Notes: generated by a model from the letters alone, not told the origin. A DNA stretch of 64,000 nt from Spiroplasma endosymbiont of Asaphidion curtum (GCF_964031085.1 NZ_OZ035001.1:558001-622000); one strand, 5' to 3'; shown: positions 44,770 to 56,158, counted from the stretch's first letter. Translations and numbers: made by a program.

Positions 44770-44798
44770 ATTATATAATGTTTTGACTACTAATACAA
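44770..44798 (-). promoter_or_regulatory. Promoter of the nusA operon
   Basis: Minus strand TTGTAT, 17-bp spacer, TATAAT; about 110 bp before nusA. Confidence 0.7.
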
Positions 44799-44814
44799 CA
44801 ACTAAATTAATCAT

Positions 44815-45029
44815 TAGACTTGGTACATAACTATAACATTTTGCACCTACCAAACTATAAAATTATTTCAGTAGATTTTTGTTATGGCAGTATTCATGAT
44901 TATAAGTTATTTTTAAAATCAAATACACTTATAAATCCAAAATTAGAATTAATTGCTGATTCAGGATATCAAGGTTTGCAAAATGTTCATAAAAATACAT
45001 TATTGCCAATTAAAAAGAAGACTTGGTAG
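44815..45029 (+). mobile_element. ISB chimeric remnant
   Basis: The MITE-type left 55 bp (TAGACTTGGTACATAAC...CCAAACTATAAAATT) is fused to the plus-strand part of the transposase around SVDFCYGSIHDYKLF and IADSGYQG, then joined to the 470-bp repeat. Confidence 0.75.
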
Positions 45030-45501
45030 GACGCATAAAGTTTTGTTAGGTGGGAAAAGATTTGAATAAGTATTAAGGCAGTCAGCAACGATTGTCTTTT
45101 TATTTTATAAGATGTTAAAAATTTGTTCTTTGAAAATTAAATACAAGTGAATTAATAATGTTGGTATGTATTAAAGCACGATAAATTGTGGGTGGTCGCC
45201 ATAACCAAAAGAAGTTTACCAGTTGATAGATAACATCCTATTAGCTATAGCAATTTGTTTCATTTTGCAATAAAAAAATGAATGGGTGGATTTCCTAAAA
45301 ATATACACGCTATTAAATTAGTTCCAAGGGTAGGATGCGGATATTAAAGTGTAGAAATTTCTATATAGGGGATATACTAAGTTTAAAATTATTAAAATCT
45401 TTATCTAATTAAAAAACAAAATTTAATAACAAAGCTTGTTAAACACTTAAATCTGCAATATATAAGTGTTTAAAAAACTGAGTCAACTAACTTAGTTATA
45501 T
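45030..45501. repeat. 470-bp repeat, second copy (inverted)
   Basis: Inverted copy of 34527-34997, bounded by ISB and IS30-type pieces. Carries terminator-like GCAGTCA...GATTGTCTTTTT at about 45080. Confidence 0.6.
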
Positions 45502-45777
45502 GCCAAATTGTAAAGTTAAGTGCAACTAAATTATTTTTCTAACCAAATATTCGATTGGTGAAAGATAATTTAGTATTTTTCTTGGTCTTTGGTTTAAAGA
45601 CAATATAAATTTATGAACTGCATTTTTAGTAGTATTTGAAAAATTAAATTTTTTAGGAAATTTTTCTCTAATTAAACCATTAGTATTTTCATTAGTACCT
45701 CTTTGTCAAGGCAAATACGCATTAGCAAAATAAATTTTCACATTTAAATTTTTTTCAAGTTGTTGTCAATTAGAAAA
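45502..45777 (-). mobile_element. IS30-type element, copy 8, 3' fragment
   Basis: Only the GCCAAATTG end and the last about 80 codons of the transposase (stop at 45526). Confidence 0.85.
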
Positions 45778-45786
45778 AAATTTAAA

Positions 45787-46872
45787 TAGACTTCTTGCAT
45801 TACTTATTTATTAAACAAAATTCCTATAAAATATATTTAAAATAGAAATTATAAGGAATTTAAGATTATGAAATTTGATAAATTTAATTTTATTAATGAT
45901 AAAGAATTATTACGATTAACTGGAATAAAGCAAAGTACTTTTAATAAAATGTTAAATATTTTAAAAGAAGCTGAGTTAAAAAAGTTTAAAAGAGGTGGTA
46001 AAAATAATAAATTATCATTAGAAAATAGATTATTGATGACTTTATCATATTGACGAGAATATCGTACTTATTTTCATCTTGGTAAAAGTTTTGATATTAG
46101 TGAAGCTAGTTGTTATCGAAATATCAAGTGAATTGAAGATATTTTAATCAAACATCCTGATTTTCAACAACTTGCTGGTAAAAAAGCATTAATAAATGAT
46201 TATTTTAATGATAAAACAATTATTATTGATGCTACAGAAACACCCATTCAACGCCCAAAAAAAGACAAAAACAATCTTATTCAGGAAAAAAGAAAAAACA
46301 CACTATTAAAACACAAGTAATTATTGAAAAAGAAAGCAAAATAATTATTGCAACAAATTTTTCTCTCGGTAAAAAGCATGATTTTTGTTTATTTAAAGAA
46401 TCAAAAATCCCAATTTTAAAAAATACTAAATTAATAGTTGATAATGGTTAACAAGGAATACAAAAAATTCATAGTAATGTTCTAATACCTAAGAAAAAAA
46501 CAAAGAAAAACCCTTTAAATAAAGAACAAAAACATAATAATAAATTAATTTCAAAAATGAGAATTATTATTGAAAATATTTTTGCTATTCTTAAAAAATT
46601 TAAAATTATTACTGAAAAATATCGTAATCGTAGAAAACGATTTAGTTTAAGATTTAATTTAATTGCTTCAATTTATAATTTGCAATTATAGATAACATAA
46701 AATATTTATTTAAAATTAAATTTAAATAATAAAATAATTTTTTGTTGTGTCAAAATTTACACATTTAATAAAATCCATAAGTATTAACCTAATAAAAGTT
46801 AGAAATTACTATATAGTATTTTTTATTTACAAATAATTTGTAATTATTTTAATAAGTAATGCAAGAAGTCTA
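45787..46872 (+). mobile_element. ISA copy 6, complete (1086 bp)
   Basis: Both terminal repeats present. Confidence 0.88.
45868..46691 (+). pseudogene. IS5-type (ISA) transposase with nonsense codon
   Basis: Full-length gene with the slippery site, but TAT has become TAA at 46449 (DNGYQG to DNG-stop), next to the second catalytic Asp. Inactive. Confidence 0.8.
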
Positions 46873-47215
46873 ATGAATAACGCCTCGTTTCTGATATTCA
46901 TATGTATACAAATACTTAATATTTTTATTTTTAACTTTAAATCAATATCTTAATTTTTTAAAAAATTTATTTAAATCACGCTTACATTTTCTAATGTCAA
47001 ATTCATTAACATCAGCATAAGTAAGAGTTAAAAATGTAAGTTTTTTACAGTCTCAAAAATTATGATATGCCTTCCGAATAACATTAGATTTTGCACGAAT
47101 ATTACTATTAAGCAGTTTTTTATCACAATTACCTTTATTTTTTGTTGACAAAAACTAACAATCATTTTTATTAAAATAATAATTATAAAACCTAACAAAA
47201 TCTTCAATCAAATAT
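46873..47215 (-). pseudogene. Rolling-circle Rep fragment (plectrovirus/plasmid type)
   Basis: Minus-strand frame of 114 codons with one TAG: ...LIEDFVRFYNYYFNK..., KKLTFLTLTYADVNEF, CKRDLNKFFKKLRYWF, YLYTYEYQKRGVIH, ending at an ISA junction. LTFLTLTY and E-x-Q-x-RG-x-x-H are motifs I and II of HUH-endonuclease Rep proteins; the second His and the Tyr are lost. Spiroplasma plectroviruses encode such Reps, so a phage relic is likely. Confidence 0.6.
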
Positions 47216-48302
47216 TAGACTTCTTGCATTACTTATTTATTAAACAAAATTCCTATAAAATATATTTAAAATAGAAATTATAAGGAATTTAAGATTATGA
47301 AATTTGATAAATTTAATTTTATTAATGATAAAGAATTATTACGATTAACTGGAATAAAGCAAAGTACTTTTAATAAAATGTTAAATATTTTAAAAGAAGC
47401 TGAGTTAAAAAAGTTTAAAAGAGGTGGTAAAAATAATAAATTATCATTAGAAAATAGATTATTGATGACTTTATCATATTGACGAGAATATCGTACTTAT
47501 TTTCATCTTGGTAAAAGTTTTGATATTAGTGAAGCTAGTTGTTATCGAAATATCAAGTAAATTGAAGATATTTTAATCAAACATCCTGATTTTCAACAAC
47601 TTGCTGGTAAAAAAGCATTAAATAAATGATTATTTTAATGATAAAACAATTATTATTGATGCTACAGAAACACCCATTCAACGCCCAAAAAAAGACAAAA
47701 ACAATCTTATTCAGGAAAAAAGAAAAAACACACTATTAAAACACAAGTAATTATTGAAAAAGAAAGCAAAATAATTATTGCAACAAATTTTTCTCTCGGT
47801 AAAAAGCATGATTTTTGTTTATTTAAAGAATCAAAAATCCCAATTTTAAAAAATACTAAATTAATAGTTGATAATGGTTAACAAGGAATACAAAAAATTC
47901 ATAGTAATGTTCTAATACCTAAGAAAAAAACAAAGAAAAACCCTTTAAATAAAGAACAAAAACATAATAATAAATTAATTTCAAAAATGAGAATTATTAT
48001 TGAAAATATTTTTGCTATTCTTAAAAAATTTAAAATTATTACTGAAAAATATCGTAATCGTAGAAAACGATTTAGTTTAAGATTTAATTTAATTGCTTCA
48101 ATTTATAATTTGCAATTATAGATAACATAAAATATTTATTTAAAATTAAATTTAAATAATAAAATAATTTTTTGTTGTGTCAAAATTTACACATTTAATA
48201 AAATCCATAAGTATTAACCTAATAAAAGTTAGAAATTACTATATAGTATTTTTTATTTACAAATAATTTGTAATTATTTTAATAAGTAATGCAAGAAGTC
48301 TA
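47216..48302 (+). mobile_element. ISA copy 7, complete but mutated (1087 bp)
   Basis: Both ends present; directly followed by a second ISA right end (48303-48446). Confidence 0.88.
47297..48121 (+). pseudogene. IS5-type (ISA) transposase, multiply broken
   Basis: Trp TGA to TAA at about 47558, an extra A near 47620, and the same TAT to TAA change as in copy 6. Confidence 0.8.
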
Positions 48303-48446
48303 ATAAAATAATTTTTTGTTGTGTCAAAATTTACACATTTAATAAAATCCATAAGTATTAACCTAATAAAAGTTAGAAATTACTATATAGTATTTTTTAT
48401 TTACAAATAATTTGTAATTATTTTAATAAGTAATGCAAGAAGTCTA
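48303..48446 (+). mobile_element. ISA right-end remnant
   Basis: The last 144 bp of ISA starting at ATAAAATAATTTTTTG; its 5' part is replaced by copy 7. Confidence 0.8.
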
Positions 48447-49040
48447 TTATTTAAAATAAAAAGATGATGACTATCAACAAACACTTTTACTAACATATTT
48501 GCTAAAAAATTAATTACAGTTAATAATAAATTAATAATCAACAACCCTAAAATTATCATTAAATATGGTTGTAATAAATAAAATAATGAACAAGATGACA
48601 TATTTTTTTGTTTACTAGCAAGAATTATTGTTTTAGCACTAATAATTAAAGTATCCAAATAAATATTTTGTAAATATTCATTTGTTACTCACTGCAATTT
48701 TTCCTTGCTAGGATCAGCAATTAAAAAATTTTTTCGGTGTTTTTTATAAACAACAATAAAATGGGTTTCACCATTATCATTATTAACATATAAAATTCAA
48801 GGCGTTTTTAACGATAACTTTTGAAGCTGCTCAAAATTACAATGATACGGCGTTAATAATACTCCCTGTGAATATGCTACCGTTTTCAATGTTTTAATAC
48901 TTCAATATTCTCATTGAAATGATGCTTCTTGTTTTAGTTTCTAATGAAATTCGTTGCTTGTGATAATACTTAATTAACATTGCTAAACAAGCAACAGCAC
49001 AATCATTTTTTTGCTCTTGTCATACTAATGGATACAACAT
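48447..49040 (-). pseudogene. C39-peptidase ABC exporter, N-terminal part
   Basis: Starts MLYPLVWQEQKNDCAVACLAML, with the catalytic Cys of C39 peptidases (QxxxNDCAxACLAM); after a frameshift near 48935 it continues QWEYWSIKTLKTVAYSQG, GETHFIVVYK (catalytic His) and LIADPSKEKLQW (Asp), then a membrane segment LMIILGLLIINLLLTVINFL. Cut by an ISA end at 48446 before the ABC part. Such proteins cleave and export leader peptides. Confidence 0.75.
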
Positions 49041-49093
49041 TTAATCCCCATTATTACTTTTACTTATCTAATATTTTTTTCCTTGTAAAACAT

Positions 49094-49118
49094 AAAAAAA
49101 TATCGTTAATAATTAACG
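49094..49118 (-). terminator. Terminator of rpsU
   Basis: Stem CGTTAAT / ATTAACG overlapping the rpsU stop codon, followed on the minus strand by ATATTTTTTT. Confidence 0.65.
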
Positions 49119-49283
49119 AGAAAATTTACGATTTTGTGCTCTTTTAAATAAACGTTTTTCTCTGGGAGAAAGGAAGTGTTTACGCTTTTCTTGCTCTTTT
49201 CTAACTTGAGAAGAAGCTTTTTTTAATCTGCGTAAAACTTGATCAATATCTTCTCCATCCTTTTTTACAACAACTGTGGCCAT
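49113..49283 (-). CDS. rpsU: Ribosomal protein S21
   Basis: 56 aa, short but unmistakable: MATVVVKKDGEDIDQVLRRL, KKASSQVRKEQEKRKHFLSP, REKRLFKRAQNRKFSR. 30S subunit protein. GGAG upstream and a consensus promoter 70 bp before. Missed by length cut-offs. Confidence 0.93.
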   Translation of the reverse strand: MATVVVKKDGEDIDQVLRRLKKASSQVRKEQEKRKHFLSPREKRLFKRAQNRKFSR

Positions 49284-49351
49284 TTAATTTTCAACTCCAT
49301 TTTCCTATATTTTTACATATGAATATTTTATAGCTATACCTTATAATTATA

Positions 49352-49380
49352 ATTATAATTTTTTTTGCTATAAAATGCAA
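49352..49380 (-). promoter_or_regulatory. Promoter of rpsU
   Basis: Minus strand TTGCAT, 17-bp spacer, TATAAT. Confidence 0.75.
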
Positions 49381-49393
49381 ATAATTTAAAATT

Positions 49394-49634
49394 GGTCGCG
49401 TTTAGTTTTCTTAGGTATTGCTTTTAAGAAGTAAAACAATCAGCTAATTATATTATTTAATTACTAAACTAACCATACCTTTCTTGTTATTGTCATTTTT
49501 ATTCATTACCATTTTATCATATTATTGAATTTTTACACAATAAAAATTATTAATTATTATTAAATTTTAACTAACTATATATTAATTTTATATTTTTACT
49601 TACTTAAATCTATTATATTTATTTGTTACAATAT
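49394..49634 (-). repeat. ISLre2-like right end with last codons of transposase
   Basis: Uninterrupted version of the tail (see 19011). At its far end it still encodes VTNKYNRFK-stop of the transposase remnant at 59050, which ties the tail to that element. Confidence 0.6.
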
Positions 49635-50694
49635 TAGACTTCTTGCATTACTTATTAAAATAATTACAAATTATTTGTAAATAAAAAATACTATATAGTA
49701 ATTTCTAACTTTTATTAGGTTAATACTTATGGATTTTATTAAATGTGTAAATTTTGACACAACAAAAAATTATTTTATTATTTAAATTTAATTTTAAATA
49801 AATATTTTATGTTATCTATAATTGCAAATTATAAATTGAAGCAATTAAATTAAATCTTAAACTAAATCGTTTTCTACGATTACGATATTTTTCAGTAATA
49901 ATTTTAAATTTTTTAAGAATAGCAAAAATATTTTCAATAATAATTCTCATTTTTGAAATTAATTTATTATTATGTTTTTGTTCTTTATTTAAAGGGTTTT
50001 TCTTTGTTTTTTTCTTAGGTATTAGAACATTACTATGAATTTTTTGTATTCCTTGATAACCATTATCAACTATTAATTTAGTATTTTTTAAAATTGGGAT
50101 TTTTGATTCTTTAAATAAACAAAAATCATGCTTTTTACCGAGAGAAAAATTTGTTGCAATAATTATTTTGCTTTCTTTTTCAATAATTACTTGTGTTTTA
50201 ATAGTGTGTTTTTTCTTTTTTCCTGAATAAGATTGTTTTTGTCTTTTTTTGGGCGTTGAATGGGTGTTTCTGTAGCATCAATAATAATTGTTTTATCATT
50301 AAAATAATCATTTATTAATGCTTTTTTACCAGCAAGTTGTTGAAAATCAGGATGTTTGATTAAAATATCTTCAATTCACTTGATATTTCGATAACAACTA
50401 GCTTCACTAATATCAAAACTTTTACCAAGATGAAAATAAGTACGATATTCTCGTCAATATGATAAAGTCATCAATAATCTATTTTCTAATGATAATTTAT
50501 TATTTTTACCACCTCTTTTAAACTTTTTTAACTCAGCTTCTTTTAAAATATTTAACATTTTATTAAAAGTACTTTGCTTTATTCCAGTTAATCGTAATAA
50601 TTCTTTATCATTAATAAAATTAAATTTATCAAATTTCATAATCTTAAATTCCTTATAATTTCTATTTTAAATATATTTTATAGGAATTTTGTTT
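49635..50694 (-). mobile_element. ISA copy 9, left end trimmed
   Basis: Right end intact at 49635; the last about 20 bp of the left end are missing where sequence passes to an IS30-type fragment. Confidence 0.85.
49816..50639 (-). CDS. IS5-type (ISA) transposase, by -1 frameshift
   Basis: Indel-free copy of the gene at 56698 with no premature stop apart from the programmed site. Confidence 0.75.
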
Positions 50695-50704
50695 TTTGTA
50701 AATT

Positions 50705-51140
50705 GCTGAATTATACTTGTAAGTGCAAGTAAATAAAATTGCAAAAAATCTCATATAAAAATTTCATGATGCTAAGTTTATTTTAGAAAAAACAAAGCAA
50801 GGAGTTTTTATATGGGTTACAAACATCTTGGCATATATGAAAGAATTTATATTGAGAATCAATTGAAGTTTAAAGTAAAAATTAGTGAAATAGCTAAAAA
50901 TCTTAATCGAAGTATTAGTACTATTATTCGAGAAGTCAATAGAAATAAAGATAGTAATCATTATTTTTCATTAATTGCACAAAATAAAGCAGAAAACAGA
51001 AAACAATCACATGTTTATTTTCATAAGTTTAAAAATAGAGAATTAGTAAAATATGTACAACAAAAATTACTATTAGGTTGATCGCCTGAACAAATTTATG
51101 GCAGAATTAAAAATTTTCATAAAGAATGAATTATTAGTTT
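50705..51140 (+). mobile_element. IS30-type element, copy 9, 5' fragment
   Basis: Left end and first about 110 codons (ATG 50812), then the next full IS30-type element begins. Confidence 0.88.
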
Positions 51141-52222
51141 GCTGAATTATACTTGTAAGTGCAAGTAAATAAAATTGCAAAAAATCTCATATAAAAATTT
51201 CATGATGCTAAGTTTATTTTAGAAAAAACAAAGCAAGGAGTTTTTATATGGGTTACAAACATCTTGGCATATATGAAAGAATTTATATTGAAAATCAATT
51301 GAAGTTTAAAGTAAAAATTAGTGAAATAGCTAAAAATCTTAATCGAAGTATTAGTACTATTATTCGAGAAGTCAATAGAAATAAAGATAGTAATCATTAT
51401 TTTTCATTAATTGCACAAAATAAAGCAGAAAACAGAAAACAATCACATGTTTATTTTCATAAGTTTAAAAATAGAGAATTAGTAAAATATGTACAACAAA
51501 AATTACTATTAGGTTGATCGCCTGAACAAATTTATGGCAGAATTAAAAATTTTCATAAAGAATGAATTATTAGTTTTAAAACAATTTACAATTGAATTTA
51601 TTCTGGATTACTTGAAAAAGTTACTAATAAAAATTTAAGAAGAAAAGGTAAGAAACGAAAATCTCAAGAAAATCGCGGTAAATTTAATGGTAAATCAATT
51701 AAAGAACGAAATATTAATGTTAATAATCGTATAACTGTTGGTCATTGAGAAGGTGATACTGTAGTATCATCACGAGGTAAAAGTAAATCATGTTTAATAA
51801 CTTTAGTTGAAAGAACATCAAGATTTACTTTAGCAATGTTAGTTGAAAATAGAACTACTAAAGTTGTTAACGAAAACATTAGCCATTATTTATCAATTCT
51901 TCCAAATAATCTTGTTAAGACTATAACATTTGATAGGGGTAAAGAATTTTCTAATTGACAACAACTTGAAAAAAATTTAAATGTGAAAATTTATTTTGCT
52001 AATGCGTATTCGCCTTGACAAAGAGGTACTAATGAAAATACTAATGGTTTAATTAGAGAAAAATTTCCTAAAAAATTTAATTTTTCAAATACTACTAAAA
52101 ATGCAGTTCATAAATTTATATTGTCTTTAAACCAAAGACCAAGAAAAATACTAAATTATCTTTCACCAATCGAATATTTGGTTAGAAAAATAATTTAGTT
52201 GCACTTAACTTTACAATTTGGC
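51141..52222 (+). mobile_element. IS30-type element, copy 10, complete
   Basis: 1082 bp in tandem after copy 9; its right end truncates the membrane-protein gene at 52223. Confidence 0.92.
51248..52198 (+). CDS. IS30 family transposase
   Basis: Intact 316-aa copy. Confidence 0.92.
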
Positions 52223-53793
52223 ACTTTCTTAACTCTTTTTTTCTTTTCTAAAATAAAATTAGGAATTGCCATTTTTATTTTTAAATTATCTTGTTGATAA
52301 ATTTTCCATAACAAAAAGGAAATAATAATTGAAAAGACAACAAGAACAATAATTTCAACACTAAATACAATTCACTCACCAGTATTAGAAATAGCCCCTC
52401 CAAATAAGGATGATTTATAATATGAAACTTGAAAATCAGGATATTTTTCTTTAAGTTTATAAAGCATATCATTAGCAACAACAATTAAATTATTAGTATT
52501 AGTTTGTGAATATGTAAAAAGAAATAAACCAGCAAAAAGAATTGGCAGAAAAAAAGTATAAAATAAGATTATTGAACCACGAGATAAATAAGATATCCTT
52601 TTAATAAGAACAAAAGATACACTTCAAATAATTATTAAAAATGTTAAACCTAAAATTGGTACAAATTGAACAACAAAAACAGTTGGTAAATTAGGATAAT
52701 AATAAATCGGTGCCAAAATTTCAATCAAAAAAGTCTCACGAATAATTTCTTGTGGTTGTCCAAGAATTTCAAGAATATTTCTAGGATTATTATGACCATA
52801 AGGAAATTTTGATAACAAATCATAAAGATTTACTAAATCTTTATTAAGAAAATTAGCAATAATCAAAATAACTTCAATTAAAATAAATAATGAAATTAAA
52901 AAAATTGAAATTCGCAAAACATTTCAAATTGTTGGTTGTTTAAAAGAAACCCAAGTTTTTCGAAACCAATTTTGACCAAATAATAAAATTTTTTCTCGTT
53001 TATTAAAAACAAAAGAAGGCTTCACTAAATGACTAGCATAACTAGTATAATCAAAAGCAACAATTAAAGACACCAATGTTGCTTGAATAAGAAAAACTCA
53101 TCAAATACCAACTTCACTAATTCACTCATTAGTATTTCCTTTTAAATTAATTAACTTTTGATAAAATTCTTTAAAAAGAAAATTTTTAAATCAATCAATA
53201 GCTTCAGAATGAATTTTCTTACCAGATAACACCACTAAAAATTCATGAAATTCTTCAATCTCAAAATAATAAGGATTGGGAATAATAATAATATCTTTAG
53301 CATCCTTAACTTTTACTAGTGAATTTAAAGTTGTTTCATTAGTTCATTGATATTTATATTGACCAACAGCTAATAACGCAAAACCAACAATTGTTATAAT
53401 TCAAAAAATTAATAAAACAACTACTAATGCTCTTGTTGTTTTTCATTTTTTATTTAAAAAAAATGCTCCCCCTAAAATAATAAAAATTCCTAAAAATACT
53501 AATGAAGTTCCGGTAATTGTATAGGCAAGTTGGGTATTCATACTGGCAATTATTTTAAAATCATAAAAATCAGATAAATATTGTAAAAGTATTTTAGTAT
53601 TTTCCAAAGAAAAATTATAAGTATCTTGAAAATATTGTAAGTAATATTCTTCTCTTGCAAAAACATTAAGATCATTAGTAAAACTTGTAACTAATGAATC
53701 ATTAACCAAAACAATAAGAAAAGCAATTCCTGGTGCTAACAAAAGAATTAAAAAAAGTGATATTAACAATGGTTTAGTTGCTTTCCCCTTCAT
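52195..53793 (-). CDS. Multi-pass membrane protein, C-terminus replaced by IS30 end
   Basis: 532 aa. About eight hydrophobic segments (N-terminal PLLISLFLILLLAPGIAFLIV; LVFLGIFIILGGAFFL; ALVVVLLIFWIITIVGFALL; later ISIFLISLFILIEVILIIANF, VQFVPILGLTFLIII, IILFYTFFLPILFAGLFLF, IVFSVEIIVLVVLSIIISFLL) with soluble loops. The native frame ends at KKKRVKK where the IS30-type right end begins; the last codons VPNCKVKCN and the stop come from the IS. Family not recognised. Whether the original C-terminus mattered cannot be told. Confidence 0.7.
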
Positions 53794-53858
53794 TTCATTT
53801 CACCCAATTCTTTATTTTCTAATGTCATTATTTTACTATAAAATTATTTATTATTCAT

Positions 53859-54256
53859 TAGACTTGGTACATAACTATAACTAGCTTAATTCAAAATTAT
53901 ATATTTCTGAAATTAAGTTAAATCGTAATCCGAATCTTCTAATCTTATTGCGATAACGATAAACTAGTATTTTAAATCTTTTTAATCTAGCAAAAACATG
54001 TTCAATGGCAATTCTAACTTTACTTAAAAAGCTATTATATTCCTTTTTATCTGGATTTAAAGGATTATTTTTACTCTTTTTAATTGGCAATAATGTATTT
54101 TTATGAACATTTTGCAAACCTTGATATCCTGAATCAGCAATTAATTCTAATTTTGGATTTATAAGTGTATTTGATTTTAAAAATAACTTATAATCATGAA
54201 TACTGCCATAACAAAAATCTACTGAAATAATTTTATTGTTAAATAAATCAATAATT
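53859..54256 (-). mobile_element. ISB copy 6, C-terminal part only
   Basis: TAGACTTGGTACATAAC end and the codons for IADSGYQG through IAIEHVFARLKRF; cut by an IS30-type element. Confidence 0.82.
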
Positions 54257-55338
54257 GCTGAATTATACTTGTAAGTGCAAGTAAATAAAATTGCAAAAAA
54301 TCTCATATAAAAATTTCATGATGCTAAGTTTATTTTAGAAAAAACAAAGCAAGGAGTTTTTATATGGGTTACAAACATCTTGGCATATATGAAAGAATTT
54401 ATATTGAGAATCAATTGAAGTTTAAAGTAAAAATTAGTGAAATAGCTAAAAATCTTAATCGAAGTATTAGTACTATTATTCGAGAAGTCAATAGAAATAA
54501 AGATAGTAATCATTATTTTTCATTAATTGCACAAAATAAAGCAGAAAACAGAAAACAATCACATGTTTATTTTCATAAGTTTAAAAATAGAGAATTAGTA
54601 AAATATGTACAACAAAAATTACTATTAGGTTGATCGCCTGAACAAATTTATGGCAGAATTAAAAATTTTCATAAAGAATGAATTATTAGTTTTAAAACAA
54701 TTTACAATTGAATTTATTCTGGATTACTTGAAAAAGTTACTAATAAAAATTTAAGAAGAAAAGGTAAGAAACGAAAATCTCAAGAAAATCGCGGTAAATT
54801 TAATGGTAAATCAATTAAAGAACGAAATATTAATGTTAATAATCGTATAACTGTTGGTCATTGAGAAGGTGATACTGTAGTATCATCACGAGGTAAAAGT
54901 AAATCATGTTTAATAACTTTAGTTGAAAGAACATCAAGATTTACTTTAGCAATGTTAGTTGAAAATAGAACTACTAAAGTTGTTAACGAAAACATTAGCC
55001 ATTATTTATCAATTCTTCCAAATAATCTTGTTAAGACTATAACATTTGATAGGGGTAAAGAATTTTCTAATTGACAACAACTTGAAAAAAATTTAAATGT
55101 GAAAATTTATTTTGCTAATGCGTATTCGCCTTGACAAAGAGGTACTAATGAAAATACTAATGGTTTAATTAGAGAAAAATTTCCTAAAAAATTTAATTTT
55201 TCAAATACTACTAAAAATGCAGTTCATAAATTTATATTGTCTTTAAACCAAAGACCAAGAAAAATACTAAATTATCTTTCACCAATCGAATATTTGGTTA
55301 GAAAAATAATTTAGTTGCACTTAACTTTACAATTTGGC
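54257..55338 (+). mobile_element. IS30-type element, copy 11, complete
   Basis: 1082 bp between an ISB piece and an ISA right end; no target duplication. Confidence 0.92.
54364..55314 (+). CDS. IS30 family transposase
   Basis: Intact 316-aa copy. Confidence 0.92.
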
Positions 55339-55485
55339 ATAATAAAATAATTTTTTGTTGTGTCAAAATTTACACATTTAATAAAATCCATAAGTATTAA
55401 CCTAATAAAAGTTAGAAATTACTATATAGTATTTTTTATTTACAAATAATTTGTAATTATTTTAATAAGTAATGCAAGAAGTCTA
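55339..55485 (+). mobile_element. ISA right-end remnant
   Basis: 147 bp ending GCAAGAAGTCTA. The following 55486-55652 shows no gene or clear signal. Confidence 0.8.
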
Positions 55486-55652
55486 ATATTAACAAACATA
55501 ATCTTAATAAAAGGTTATAAAAACTAAGTAAAATGCTTATAAAAACAACATTAAAATAATTTTTTACAACAAAAATCATACATAAGAAATATATACTTAA
55601 TTTGAATATTGAAATAATTTATAGTAAATGATTATTTTTTCTTTTTTTAAAA

Positions 55653-55677
55653 ATACCTAAGAAAACTAAACGCGACC
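55653..55677 (+). repeat. Terminal 25 bp of ISLre2-like element
   Basis: ATACCTAAGAAAACTAAACG then CGACC, directly abutting the duplicated ribF-rpsO segment. Confidence 0.5.
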
Positions 55678-55814
55678 GATTACAGCAAAACACTTGAATA
55701 TTTTCGTAAAATAGGTTAATATTTATACGAATACGACTATTACAAGTTTTTAAAATACCTTCTGTTTTATTAATTGGTTTTAGTTAGGTTTATAATTATT
55801 GGAGGATTTATTAA

Positions 55815-56084
55815 ATGGCAATTACAGCTGAGGATAAAAAACAAATTATTGCTAAATTTGGTAGAAAAGAAAAAGATACGGGTTCAGCAGAAGTACAAAT
55901 AGCACTTTTAACAGAGGATATTACTAATTTAACGGCACATTTAAAAATACATCGTAAAGATGTTGTTACTGAACGAAGTTTAGTAAGAAAAGTATCACAA
56001 AGACGAAATATGTTAGATTACTTAAAAGCTCATGATATTAATCGTTATCGTAAAATAATTGAACAATTAAAACTAAGAAAATAA
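55815..56084 (+). CDS. rpsO: Ribosomal protein S15 (functional copy)
   Basis: 89 aa, full length: [81 protein letters not shown] ribosome-binding site 10 bases upstream. Since the copy beside ribF is frameshifted, this must supply S15. Confidence 0.95.
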   Translation: MAITAEDKKQIIAKFGRKEKDTGSAEVQIALLTEDITNLTAHLKIHRKDVVTERSLVRKVSQRRNMLDYLKAHDINRYRKIIEQLKLRK

Positions 56085-56103
56085 TAAATTATTAAAATTA
56101 TTA

Positions 56104-56139
56104 AAAAAGAGAATTAGATGCTGATTCTTTTTCTTTTTA
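56104..56139 (+). terminator. Terminator of rpsO
   Basis: Stem AAAAGAGAAT / ATTCTTTTT with an intervening loop TAGATGCTG, followed by CTTTTT. Confidence 0.65.
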
Positions 56140-56158
56140 TAAGATATTAAGGGTTGAT

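Noticed and set aside
49104-49118. Palindrome as an operator
   Set aside because: Position over the rpsU stop and the T-run fit a terminator better.
52281-52484. 67-aa frame MLLLMICFINLKKN...
   Set aside because: Different frame of the 532-aa membrane protein; shadow.
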